NCBI GenBank assembly: GCA_030040495.1
Contig: JASHTP010000482.1
Location: forward strand, 1-8,832
Direction of reading: 5' to 3'
Length of the DNA stretch: 8,832 nucleotides
Source of the DNA: Alphaproteobacteria bacterium
GTDB taxonomy: Bacteria; Pseudomonadota; Alphaproteobacteria; ATCC43930; CGMCC-115725
Below the pieces are notes generated by a model. The model was not told where the DNA came from, made no database searches, and saw nothing but the letters and a program-made list of their open reading frames with translations. This document shows, piece after piece, positions 1 through 7,123 of the stretch. Position 1 is the first letter of the stretch. The number at the start of each line of letters is the position of its first letter. A program made the translations under genes and the position numbers.

Positions 1-757
1 AGCCGAAATGCGAGCGGGTCAGCGCCGCCGCCAGCAGCTCGACGACGAGCGCCAGCGCCGCGCCCTTGGCGCCGCCGATCGCCACCATGGTGCCGCCGAG
101 CGCGGATTGCGGGTCGGTGGTCGCGCGCCCGGCCCGGTCGAGCGCCCAGCCTTCCGGGATCGCCTCGCCCGTCGCCGCCGCGACCAGGATCTTGCCGCGC
201 GCGGCAACGCTCATCGAGAGATCGACGACCAGCGGCGCGCCGTCGCGGCGCGGACAGGCGAAGGCGATGGGGTTGGTGCCGAAGAGGCCGCGCGCCCCGC
301 CCCAGGCCGCGATCGCCGCCGGCGTGTTGGCGAAGGCCAGGGCGAAGAGCCCCTTGGCGGCCGAGCGCTCGACGGCGTGGCCGAGGACGCCGCAATGATG
401 CGAGTTGCCGACGGCAAGCGCCACCGCGCCGGTCTCGCGTGCCGCCGCTTCGGCCGCCTTGAGCCCGGCGGCGATCGCCGGGAAGGCGAAGCCGTTGCGG
501 GCGTCGACGCGGAGGACCGCGGGCGCCGGGCGCGACAGCTCCGGCTCGGCGCGCCCGTCGACCTTGCCGCTCAGCGCCTGATCGGCATAGAAGGGCAGCC
601 GCGACAGCCCATGCGAGGCGATGCCGTCGAGCTCCGCGGCGACGAGCGCCGTCGCCACCGCGGCGGCGTTGCCGGCACTGGCGCCGGCGGCGACGAGGAC
701 GCGCTCGGCGAGCTCGCGCAGCGAAGCGGCGGGCAGCGTCACCGGCGCCTCAGCCAT
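1..757 (-). CDS. Malate/L-lactate/sulfolactate dehydrogenase (LDH2 family), 3' end outside window
   Basis: The first about 252 residues of an NAD(P)-dependent 2-hydroxyacid dehydrogenase are visible; family members are usually about 330-360 residues, so roughly a quarter is missing. Family landmarks are DGIASHGLSR at 44-53 (with H49 and R53), NSHHCG at 118-123, FGTNPIAFA at 159-167, the DLSMSVAARGKI segment, IPEGWALD, TTDP and GGAKG near the edge. The family includes malate, ureidoglycolate and (R)-sulfolactate (ComC) dehydrogenases, all soluble. The ATG at 757 overlaps the flavoprotein stop by 8 bases, so co-translation is likely; the ribosome site is weak. Together with a SuyB-like lyase, a sulfolactate or sulfomalate dehydrogenase role is attractive. 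The visible part cannot separate it from a malate dehydrogenase. Confidence 0.88.
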   Translation of the reverse strand, partial: MAEAPVTLPAASLRELAERVLVAAGASAGNAAAVATALVAAELDGIASHGLSRLPFYADQALSGKVDGRAEPELSRPAPAVLRVDARNGFAFPAIAAGLKAAEAAARETGAVALAVGNSHHCGVLGHAVERSAAKGLFALAFANTPAAIAAWGGARGLFGTNPIAFACPRRDGAPLVVDLSMSVAARGKILVAAATGEAIPEGWALDRAGRATTDPQSALGGTMVAIGGAKGAALALVVELLAAALTRSHFG

Positions 758-2483
758 GGGCGGTCCCGGCAGGCGCGATCAGGCTCTCTCCCGGCCTGAC
801 GCGGGTGAAGCGCACCGGCTCGAACTCGACCGCCAGCTCGCCGCCGGCGAGCCCCAGCCGGGTGAAGGCGAGATCGCGCTCGGCCGGCCGCGTCGCGGGG
901 AAATCCTCGCGGAAATGCGCGCCGCGCGATTCCTCGCGCGCCAGCGACGCGGCGACGATGGCGCGGCTCACCAGCACGAGGTTCTTGAGGTTGAGCCAGT
1001 CGTGCCAGGTGAGGTTGAAGGCGAGGTCCGGCGTTGCGACGCCGGTGCGGTCGAGCCGTCGATCGAGATCGAGCAGCGCCGCCGCCGCGCGCTCGAGCCC
1101 GGGCCGGTCGCGCAGAATGCCGGCATCGCGCCACATCAGCTCGTAGAGCGCCTCGCGCAGCGCGGCGATGTCGCCGGGCGGCGCCGCCAGCGGTACGCGG
1201 CAGCGCGCGACCGCCGCCGCGATCGCGCTCTCGTCGGCGGCGCGGAAAACTCCCTCGGACCGCACCCACTCGGCCATGCTGTCGCCGGCGATGCCGCCAT
1301 AGACGGTGGAGTTGGCGACGCCGTTGCCGCCGAGCCGGTTGCCGCCATGGACGCCGCCGGTGTCCTCGCCGGCGGCGAAGAGGCCGGGCAGCGCGGTGCT
1401 GCAATCGGCGCGGAAGACGACGCCGCCCATCAGATAATGCGCGGTCGGGATCACCTCGACCCGGCCGCCGGCGAGATCGAAGCCGCAATCGGCGCAGCGC
1501 TCGACCATGCCCTTGAAGAGCTGCGTCACAAGCGCCGGTCCCAGATGCTTCATCTCGAGCCAGAGCCCGCCATGGGGCGTGGTGTTGCCGCGGCGGATCT
1601 CGCGCTCCATGGCGCGGCTGACGATGTCGCGCGTCGCGCGCTCGCCGCGGGGATCGTAGCGCTGCATGAAGCGCGCGCCGTCGCCGCCGAGCAGATATCC
1701 CCCGGCGCCGCGCAAGCCCTCCTCCAGCACGGTTCCGGTCATGCGCGTCCCCGGCCCCGCCAGGAGGCCGGTGGGATGGAACTGCACCATCTCCATGTCG
1801 CGGAGCGCGAGGCCGGCGCCGAGCGCCATGGCGAGCCCGTCGCAGGATTTGTCGCCCGACGGCGTGTGGTACTTGTACATCGTCGGGCCGCCGCCGGTGG
1901 CGAGCAGCACCGCCTGCGCCGCGACGAAGACGAACTCGCCGCTGCGCATCTCGATCATCAGCGCGCCGGCGAGCCCCGCGCCGTCGCGCGCCGGGATCAA
2001 CGCCACGGCGCGATGCTCCTCGAGCCGGGCGATGTCGCGCGCCCAGACCTGCTCGGCCAGCCGGTTGATGATCTCGATGCCGGTGAGGTCGCCCTTGTGC
2101 ACGGTGCGGTCGAAGCTCTGGCCGGCGAACGCCTTCTGATGCACGGTACCGTCGGGGTTGCGGTCGAAGAAGCAGCCGAGCTCGTTCTCGAGCTCGCGGA
2201 TGCGGCGCTGCGCGCCGGTGACCAGCGTCCAGGCAAGCTCCTGGTCGTTGAGCCAGCCGCCGCCTTCGATGGTGTCCATGAAATGCCGCTCGGCGGAATC
2301 GCCGGGCGCCAGCGCCACGTTGTAGCCGCCCTGCACCATGCGGGTGCAGCCGCATTTGCCGAGCAGCCCCTTGACCGCCACGGTGACGGAATGCTCGGGC
2401 GCGCGCTGCTTGGCGTGGAGCGCGGCGAAGAGCCCGGCGCCGCCGCTGCCGAGGATGAGAATGTCGGTGGCGAGGCGCTTCAT
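750..2483 (-). CDS. Succinate dehydrogenase/fumarate reductase-type flavoprotein subunit, lacking the FAD-attachment His
   Basis: This 577-residue flavoprotein oxidises or reduces a C4-dicarboxylate-like substrate. The N-terminal dinucleotide motif GSGGAGLFAA is at 12-21. Active-site elements follow the family order: H236 in QFHPTG, E255 and R258 in EEGLRG, R285 in RDIVSR (the FrdA R287 proton-shuttle position), H349 in HYLMGG and R383 in GGNRLGGN. Two positions are unusual. C46 stands where SHTVAAQGG of SdhA/FrdA has the His that covalently holds FAD, and A260 replaces the Glu of RGEGG. FAD may therefore be non-covalent, as in L-aspartate oxidase, but that enzyme is unlikely here given the FrdB and anchor genes in the same operon. 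The start is the ATG at 2483. The stop lies within the next gene, which overlaps it by 8 bases. It should pair with the subunits at 8176-6782. Confidence 0.9.
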   Translation of the reverse strand: MKRLATDILILGSGGAGLFAALHAKQRAPEHSVTVAVKGLLGKCGCTRMVQGGYNVALAPGDSAERHFMDTIEGGGWLNDQELAWTLVTGAQRRIRELENELGCFFDRNPDGTVHQKAFAGQSFDRTVHKGDLTGIEIINRLAEQVWARDIARLEEHRAVALIPARDGAGLAGALMIEMRSGEFVFVAAQAVLLATGGGPTMYKYHTPSGDKSCDGLAMALGAGLALRDMEMVQFHPTGLLAGPGTRMTGTVLEEGLRGAGGYLLGGDGARFMQRYDPRGERATRDIVSRAMEREIRRGNTTPHGGLWLEMKHLGPALVTQLFKGMVERCADCGFDLAGGRVEVIPTAHYLMGGVVFRADCSTALPGLFAAGEDTGGVHGGNRLGGNGVANSTVYGGIAGDSMAEWVRSEGVFRAADESAIAAAVARCRVPLAAPPGDIAALREALYELMWRDAGILRDRPGLERAAAALLDLDRRLDRTGVATPDLAFNLTWHDWLNLKNLVLVSRAIVAASLAREESRGAHFREDFPATRPAERDLAFTRLGLAGGELAVEFEPVRFTRVRPGESLIAPAGTAHG

Positions 2484-2510
2484 CGCGGCGACGGAAGGTT
2501 CACCATCTTC

Positions 2511-3122
2511 TCAGCCCCTGACCCCGAGCGCGGCGAGCGCCGCCGCGCGGCGGGAGGCGGCGGTGCGGCGGACGCCGTCATAGAGGCTGCCGCCCACGGC
2601 ATCCATCGCCACCAGCAGGGGCCCGAATCCCTTGACGCGGAAGCGCCAGAGGCTCTCGGGATTGAGCTCGTCGAGATCGACATCCTCGATCGCCTCGATC
2701 CAGGTGGTCTCGAGCGCGGCGGCGCCGCCGATGATGGCGAGATAGGCGCCGCCGAGCTCGGCGAAGGCGCGCTGCGAGTCCGCGCCGAGCCCGCCCTTGC
2801 CGATGATGAGACGCACGCCGTGGTCGCGCATCAGCGGCAGGGTGAAGCGCTCCATGCGCGCGCTCGTCGTCGTGCCGACGCAGACCGGCTCGTAGCCCAC
2901 GGGCGCGGCGGGAGAGACCGGCACCTTGCGCACGTTGGGCGCGGTGTGGATCACGGCATGGCCGCGGAGGTCGAAGCGCGTCGGGCGGCCGCGGTCGAAC
3001 ATGGCGATCTGCGTCGCGTCGCGGATGCCGTAGAGCGTGCCCTCCAGCGTCACCGTGTCGCCGACGCGCAGCGAGCGCGCAGCGGCCTTGTCGATCGGCG
3101 GCTCGAAGCGATGATGCGCCAT
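2511..3122 (-). CDS. Class I fumarase / L(+)-tartrate dehydratase-type hydro-lyase, beta subunit
   Basis: This 203-residue partner of the preceding alpha subunit aligns with E. coli TtdB over its length. Shared features are GDTVTLEGTL at 21-30, R34-D35, GRPTRFDLRGHAVIH around 45-59, the T-T-S-x-R-M block ending at M90, IGKG at 107-110, and ESLWRFRVKGFGPLLV at 156-171. The R34, T-T, R89 and K109 positions expected to bind substrate carboxylates are present. Two positions differ from the family: the R-D-x-x-H motif reads R-D-A-T-Q, so H is replaced by Q38, and the G-P-T-T-S block reads G-T-T-T-S. The start is the ATG at 3122, five bases after the alpha stop, with GGAG about 10 bases upstream. 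It ends 27 bases before the flavoprotein gene. The changed residues suggest a non-standard substrate. Confidence 0.9.
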   Translation of the reverse strand: MAHHRFEPPIDKAAARSLRVGDTVTLEGTLYGIRDATQIAMFDRGRPTRFDLRGHAVIHTAPNVRKVPVSPAAPVGYEPVCVGTTTSARMERFTLPLMRDHGVRLIIGKGGLGADSQRAFAELGGAYLAIIGGAAALETTWIEAIEDVDLDELNPESLWRFRVKGFGPLLVAMDAVGGSLYDGVRRTAASRRAAALAALGVRG

Positions 3123-3127
3123 GGGGC

Positions 3128-4009
3128 TCAGGCTCCGATGGTCACGCCGTCCGGGCGGAAGACGGCGCTGGCGCGCCGCGCCGAATGGCATTGGATGTTG
3201 ACCGCGACCGGGTTCATGGTGATGTGCGTCGCCGCCAGCTCGACATGGACGGCAAAGGCGGTGGCGTCGCCGCCGAGCCCCTGCGGGCCGATGCCGAGGC
3301 GGTTGACGGCGTCGCTCAGCGCCCGCTCGAGCCGGGCGCCCTCGGGATCGGCGCAGGCGCTGCCGAGCGGCCGCGTCGCCGCCAGCTTCGCCAGATGCAT
3401 GCAGAGATCGGAGGTGCCGCCGACGCCGACGCCGACGATGGTCGGCGGGCAGACCTTGCCGCCGGCCTCGATGACGCGGTCGATGACGAAGGTCTTGATG
3501 CCGTCGACGCCCTCGGCCGGGATGCACATCTTGAGGAAGGAGCCGTTCTCGGAGCCGCTGCCCTTGGGGATCATCTCGATCGCCAGCTCCTCCGGCCGCT
3601 CGCTGAAATCGATGTTGATCACCGGCACCTTCGCGCCGCACGAGGTGTGCTCGTTGACGCGGGTCAGCGGATGGACCACCGAGGAGCGCAGCGGATAGTC
3701 GCGCGTCGCCCGCTCGCAGCCGCGGCGGATCGCCGCCTTGAGCCCGGCGCCGTCGACCTGGACGTCGCGGCCGATGACGACGTTGTAGATCGGGATGCCG
3801 GTGTCCTGGCACAGCAGATTGTCGGTCTTCTCGGCGACCTCGATGTTGGCGCGCATGGTCTCGAGGATGGTGCGCGCGGTGCCGTCGCTTTCCGCCTGGT
3901 AGAGCCGGTCGAAGCCGCGCTTGATGTCGTCGGGCAGCAGCTTGAGCGCGCGGACGTAGAGGAGCTTCGCCGTTTCCTCGACGAGGGCGAGATCGATGGC
4001 GAGGGTCAT
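3128..4009 (-). CDS. Class I fumarase / L(+)-tartrate dehydratase-type hydro-lyase, alpha subunit
   Basis: This 293-residue protein carries the iron-sulfur half of a two-subunit hydro-lyase that adds or removes water on a C4 dicarboxylate. Three cysteines match the cluster ligands of class I fumarases: C67 in LLCQDTGIP, C187 in KVCPPTIVGVGVGG and C274 in QCHSARR, spaced much as in characterised members. Q68 and D69 correspond to substrate-contacting residues of the family. The GSGSENGSFLKM segment is also conserved. Length fits TtdA-like subunits, and the beta half is encoded separately just downstream. The ATG at 4009 overlaps the permease stop by 4 bases and has a GGGGAA element 8 bases upstream. 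Known substrates in this family include fumarate, tartrate and mesaconate. The substrate here is unknown, and the linkage to an SDH-like complex suggests a substituted fumarate. Confidence 0.92.
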   Translation of the reverse strand: MTLAIDLALVEETAKLLYVRALKLLPDDIKRGFDRLYQAESDGTARTILETMRANIEVAEKTDNLLCQDTGIPIYNVVIGRDVQVDGAGLKAAIRRGCERATRDYPLRSSVVHPLTRVNEHTSCGAKVPVINIDFSERPEELAIEMIPKGSGSENGSFLKMCIPAEGVDGIKTFVIDRVIEAGGKVCPPTIVGVGVGGTSDLCMHLAKLAATRPLGSACADPEGARLERALSDAVNRLGIGPQGLGGDATAFAVHVELAATHITMNPVAVNIQCHSARRASAVFRPDGVTIGA

Positions 4010-4890
4010 TGCTGCATTCCCCATTTGCGCACCGTGCCGTTCTCGACGGCGCGGAAGACGACGCTTTCGACGACGAGGCCGATCATGATGACGGTGAAGA
4101 GCCCGGCGAAGACGTTGGCGGTCTCGAGCTCGTTCTTGTTCTCGTAGATGAACCAGCCGAGCCCGCCCGAGCCGGAGCTCACGCCGAACACCAGCTCGGC
4201 GGCGATGAGCGTGCGCCAGGCGAAGGCCCAGCCGACCTTGAGTCCGGTGAGGATCGCCGGCAGCGCCGCCGGCACCAGGATGCGCGCGACGTATCGCAAG
4301 CCGCGCAGCCCGTAATTGTGCCCGGCCATGCGCAGGGTCTGGCTCACCGCGAGGAAGCCGGAGAAGGTGTTGAGCGACACCGCCCAGAGCACGGAATGGA
4401 TGAGCACGAAGATCAGGCTGGGATTGCCGAGGCCGAACCACAGCAGGCCGAGCGGCAGCAGCGCGATCGCCGGCAGCGGGTTGAACATCGCGGTGAGCGT
4501 GGTCAGGAGGTCGGTGCCGATGCGCGTCGAGACGGCGAAGCCGGTGAGCAGCGCCGCCGCGGCGACGCCGGCGGCGTAGCCCATCACCAGCACCTTGATC
4601 GAGGTGACGGTGCGCGCCACCAGCTCGCCGCTGGCGACGCCCTTGACCAGCGCCGCCACGGTGTCGGCGAAGGTCGGGAAGATCAGCGGGTTGTCGAGCC
4701 AGGAGGCGTAGGCCTGCCACACCGCCGCGAGGAGGACGAGGAGCAGCAGTCGGCGCAGCGCGGCGATGTTGCCGAGCCGCTCCAGCAGCGACAGGGGCCG
4801 CTCGATCTCGCCGATGTTGCGCGCATCGAGGGTCTCGCGCTCGAATTCCGGGCGCGACGGCGGCAGGAGGGCGGCGCGCCCCGCGCTCAC
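4006..4890 (-). CDS. ABC transporter permease, NitT/TauT (SsuC/TauC-like) family; GTG start
   Basis: This 294-residue inner-membrane permease is of the binding-protein-dependent transport (BPD_transp_1) family. About 45 residues of hydrophilic N terminus precede the first helix (about 47-64), and further hydrophobic segments follow to the C terminus. The cytoplasmic coupling loop that contacts the ATPase is visible at about residues 185-220, in the stretch around RMAGHNYGLRGLRYV and ILVPAALPAILTGL. The frame is open far upstream, but I place the start at the GTG at 4890. It overlaps the ATPase stop by 4 bases (GTGA), has a GGGAG ribosome site about 7 bases before it, and gives the usual family length. 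The stop overlaps the hydratase alpha start by 4 bases (ATGA), tying transport translationally to catabolism. Confidence 0.92.
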   Translation of the reverse strand: MSAGRAALLPPSRPEFERETLDARNIGEIERPLSLLERLGNIAALRRLLLLVLLAAVWQAYASWLDNPLIFPTFADTVAALVKGVASGELVARTVTSIKVLVMGYAAGVAAAALLTGFAVSTRIGTDLLTTLTAMFNPLPAIALLPLGLLWFGLGNPSLIFVLIHSVLWAVSLNTFSGFLAVSQTLRMAGHNYGLRGLRYVARILVPAALPAILTGLKVGWAFAWRTLIAAELVFGVSSGSGGLGWFIYENKNELETANVFAGLFTVIMIGLVVESVVFRAVENGTVRKWGMQQ

Positions 4891-5693
4891 GGCGAAGCTC
4901 CCGCCGCCTCGACCTCTTCGGCGAAGAGCATGCGCCGGATGCGGCGCTGCAGCGACGCGGCGCCGTCGGGGCTGCGGTCGGAGTTGATCTCCGCCTTCAC
5001 CTGCCCCGGATGCGGCGACAGCACCAGGATGCGGTTGCCGACGATGATCGCCTCCTCGATCGAATGGGTGACGAAGAGCATGGTGAAGCGGATATCCTCC
5101 CAGAGCAGCAGCAGCTCGTCCTGCATCTTGCGCCGCGTCAGCGCGTCGAGCGAGGCGAAGGGCTCGTCCATCAGCAGGATCGCCGGCTCCATCGCCATGG
5201 CGCGGGCGATGGCGACGCGCTGCTTCATGCCGCCCGACAGCATGTGCGGATAGATGTCGCAGAACTTCTCGAGCCCGACCTTGGCGATATATGCCATCGC
5301 CCGCTCCGCCGCCTCGCGCGCCGAGCAGCGCCGGCTCGCCAGCATCGGGAACATGACGTTCTGCTTCACCGTCTTCCACGGCAGCAGCTGGTCGAACTCC
5401 TGGAACACCATCATGCGGTCGGGCCCCGGCCGCTCGATGGCGCGGCCGTTGAGGCGGATGCTGCCTTCGACCGGCTTCAGGAAGCCGCCGACGCCCTTCA
5501 AGAGGCTCGACTTGCCGCAGCCCGAAGGGCCCAGCAGGATGAAGCGGTCGCCGCGATAGACCCGGAAATCGACGCGGTAGGTGGCGGTGACGAGATGCTG
5601 CCGGGTCTTGTACTGCAAGGTCACGCCCTCGACCTCGAGCAGCGGCGCGGCCGTGTCGGCGGCGGGGGCCGGGCTGTCCGCGGCGAGCGCCAT
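4887..5693 (-). CDS. ABC transporter ATP-binding protein, NitT/TauT (SsuB/TauB-like) family
   Basis: This 268-residue cytoplasmic ATPase powers the importer. It has every nucleotide-binding element in order: Walker A GPSGCGKS at 55-62, Q-loop Q98, signature LSGGM at 152-156, Walker B ILLMDEP at 172-178 with catalytic E177, D-loop SLDAL at 181-185, and switch H210. The MDEPFASLDALTR segment and the VFQEFDQLLPWKTV segment are typical of nitrate/sulfonate/taurine importer ATPases. The first about 17 residues are Ala/Pro-rich and precede the conserved fold. Start and stop are tightly framed: it begins 4 bases after the binding-protein stop, and its TGA overlaps the permease GTG by 4 bases. All motifs are intact, so activity is expected. 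The transported substrate is inferred only from neighbours. Confidence 0.95.
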   Translation of the reverse strand: MALAADSPAPAADTAAPLLEVEGVTLQYKTRQHLVTATYRVDFRVYRGDRFILLGPSGCGKSSLLKGVGGFLKPVEGSIRLNGRAIERPGPDRMMVFQEFDQLLPWKTVKQNVMFPMLASRRCSAREAAERAMAYIAKVGLEKFCDIYPHMLSGGMKQRVAIARAMAMEPAILLMDEPFASLDALTRRKMQDELLLLWEDIRFTMLFVTHSIEEAIIVGNRILVLSPHPGQVKAEINSDRSPDGAASLQRRIRRMLFAEEVEAAGASP

Positions 5694-5697
5694 CCGG

Positions 5698-6705
5698 CTA
5701 GCTGCCCGCCTTCGCGGCGATCTCGGGGAAGAAGAGATCGCTCCAGCTCTTCGGCAGCTTGTCGATGGCGCCGATCTTGCGCATGAACGCGGCGTATTTC
5801 ATCACCTTCTGCGGCGTGGTGGTGAAGACGTTCTCGGGATCGCGGATCATCTTCTCGACGAAATCCGGCGCGAGCTTCGACTTCTCCTCGTCGATGTAGA
5901 TCGCCGCTGCGCGCTTCGGATCGGTCCTGATCAGCGTCATCGCCTGATCGAGCGCCGCCAGGAAGGCGGCGTAGACCTTGGGGTTCTTGTCGTGGAACTC
6001 CTGCGTCGTCCAGACGACGTTGAAGGTGTGGGGACCGCCGAGCACGTCGTAGGAGCTGAACACGACATGCGCGCGCCTGTCCTCGAGCTCCAGGTACTGG
6101 AAGGGCGCGCTGCCGAAATGGGCGGTGATCTCCGAATCCCCGGACATCAGCGCCGCCATGGCATCGGGGTGCTTCATCGATACGGTGAAGCGGTCGAGCC
6201 GGTTGTACTGGTCGGCGCCGAAGACCTGCGCCGCGGCCATTTCCAGGGTCACCGCCTGGATCGACACCTTGACCGCGGGAAGCGCGATCCGGTCGCGGGC
6301 GGTGAAGTCGTGGATGGTCTTCACCGCGGGATCGGTGGAGACGAGATAGAGCGGCATGGAATTGAGCGCAGCGACGCCGCGGACATTCTGATGGCCCTCG
6401 GTCTTGCTCCAGATGGTGAGCAGCGGCCCGACGCCGCCCGAGGGGAAGTCGAGACTGCCGGAGAGCAGCGCGTCGTTCATCGCGTTGCCGGCGCCGAATT
6501 GCGTCCAGGAGACCTCGAGGCCGGGAATGCCTGCCTTCGCCGCCGCCTTCTCGAGCAGCCGCTCGTAATGCATCACGGTCAACGGCAGATAGCTGATGCC
6601 GAACTGCTGGGCGATGCGGACCTCGCTCACCTCCGCCCGGGCGGGCGCGGCGAGCAGCAGCGGCAAGACCGCGAGGACCAGGCGGCGGAACGCGGACGCG
6701 GACAT
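5698..6705 (-). CDS. ABC transporter periplasmic substrate-binding protein, NitT/TauT (SsuA-like) family
   Basis: This 335-residue protein has a clear Sec signal peptide: positive residues R7-R8, a hydrophobic core at about 9-20, and a probable cut after A-R-A at residue 24. There is no lipobox Cys, so it should be free in the periplasm. The mature part has the type II binding-protein fold of the NMT1/THI5-like group used for nitrate, sulfonates, taurine and aromatic acids. Recognisable segments are IAQQFGISYLPL near the N terminus and the G-x-G-N-A-M-N-D-A-L-L-S-G-x-L-D block at about 71-86. It would capture the pathway substrate and deliver it to the permease encoded two genes later. The family does not reveal the ligand. 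The pathway context favours a small organic anion such as a sulfonated or substituted carboxylate. The stop lies 4 bases before the ATPase start. Confidence 0.9.
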   Translation of the reverse strand: MSASAFRRLVLAVLPLLLAAPARAEVSEVRIAQQFGISYLPLTVMHYERLLEKAAAKAGIPGLEVSWTQFGAGNAMNDALLSGSLDFPSGGVGPLLTIWSKTEGHQNVRGVAALNSMPLYLVSTDPAVKTIHDFTARDRIALPAVKVSIQAVTLEMAAAQVFGADQYNRLDRFTVSMKHPDAMAALMSGDSEITAHFGSAPFQYLELEDRRAHVVFSSYDVLGGPHTFNVVWTTQEFHDKNPKVYAAFLAALDQAMTLIRTDPKRAAAIYIDEEKSKLAPDFVEKMIRDPENVFTTTPQKVMKYAAFMRKIGAIDKLPKSWSDLFFPEIAAKAGS

Positions 6706-6708
6706 CGA

Positions 6709-6716
6709 TCACCTCC
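6709..6716 (-). promoter_or_regulatory. Strong Shine-Dalgarno site before the ABC substrate-binding protein
   Basis: On the minus strand the sequence GGAGGTGA lies three bases before the ATG at 6705. It is the best match to the anti-Shine-Dalgarno sequence before any gene in this window; the other genes rely on weak sites or overlapping stops. It fixes the start of the binding protein and fits the usual need for more binding protein than membrane components. No convincing -35/-10 pair is visible in the 76-base gap. Confidence 0.75.
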
Positions 6717-6781
6717 CCAAGCCCGCCGGACGCTCTCGCGGCACCTTCCCGAGCCCCTTGCAGAATACGCCGAAACCAAGC

Positions 6782-7123
6782 TCAGAACACGCTCAACAGA
6801 AACGCCAGGCCGACGGCGAAACTTGCACCTGCGGATAGCGCGACCGCCGTCTTCTGCCAGCGGCGCCAGCCCAGGAACTCGATCGCCAGCAGCCTGAGCC
6901 CGCCGGCGAGATGCGCCGCGAGCAGCACGACGAGGCCGACCTCGGCGAGCTTGACCAGCGGCTCATCGGACCAGCGCAGGAACCCCGCGAGCCGCGCCTC
7001 GCCTTCGATCGCCGTGCCCAGCGCCCAGAAATGCAGCGGCAGGAACAACGCCAGCAGCAGGCCCGAGAGCCGGTGCAGCGCGAAGGCCCAATAGTTCGGG
7101 TGATTGCGGCTGCGCCAGCTCAT
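6782..7123 (-). CDS. Succinate dehydrogenase/fumarate reductase membrane anchor, cytochrome b subunit 2
   Basis: This 113-residue membrane protein has three hydrophobic helices at about residues 12-38, 58-82 and 92-112. It shows the SdhC-type signature H17-R18-x-S20-G21 at the start of helix 1, which in SDH anchors lies near the quinone site. H71 in helix 2 sits in H-x3-G-x-R (HLAGGLR), the typical haem b ligand context. The ATG at 7123 overlaps the preceding stop by 4 bases; the longer frame upstream is Arg-rich and is an out-of-context extension. It ends 76 bases before the binding-protein gene, the second-largest gap in the window. With its partner it would make the membrane domain of the complex. 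SdhC-like is the better match, which would make the upstream anchor the SdhD counterpart. Confidence 0.85.
   Translation of the reverse strand: MSWRSRNHPNYWAFALHRLSGLLLALFLPLHFWALGTAIEGEARLAGFLRWSDEPLVKLAEVGLVVLLAAHLAGGLRLLAIEFLGWRRWQKTAVALSAGASFAVGLAFLLSVF

Noticed and set aside
739..2355. A 538-codon minus-strand frame overlapping the flavoprotein gene
   Set aside because: It is an Arg-rich frame-shifted shadow of the flavoprotein gene, which itself has intact motifs from start to stop.
750..2483. L-aspartate oxidase (NadB) instead of an SDH/FRD subunit
   Set aside because: The missing FAD-attachment His is shared with NadB, but no nadA or nadC is nearby and the operon encodes a matching FrdB-like subunit and membrane anchors.
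2480..2506. A short leader frame (8 codons plus stop, minus strand) whose TGA overlaps the flavoprotein ATG
   Set aside because: It is the end of a longer shadow frame, has no convincing ribosome site, and such an overlap is expected by chance.
621..3698. A 1025-codon open frame on the plus strand, and other long plus-strand frames through 4009-8281
   Set aside because: They run antisense to well-supported enzymes, have Arg/Ala/Gly/Asp-rich low-complexity translations with no recognisable domain, and are typical of high-GC antisense frames that lack stops.
4891..5379. Upstream extension of the permease frame
   Set aside because: It overlaps the ATPase gene completely and translates to low-complexity sequence; the GTG at 4890 with a ribosome site and 4-base overlap explains the start better.
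6706..6781. Internal promoter before the binding-protein gene
   Set aside because: TTGGTT and TATTCT can be picked out on the minus strand but their spacing is only about six bases, so they do not form a plausible sigma-70 promoter.
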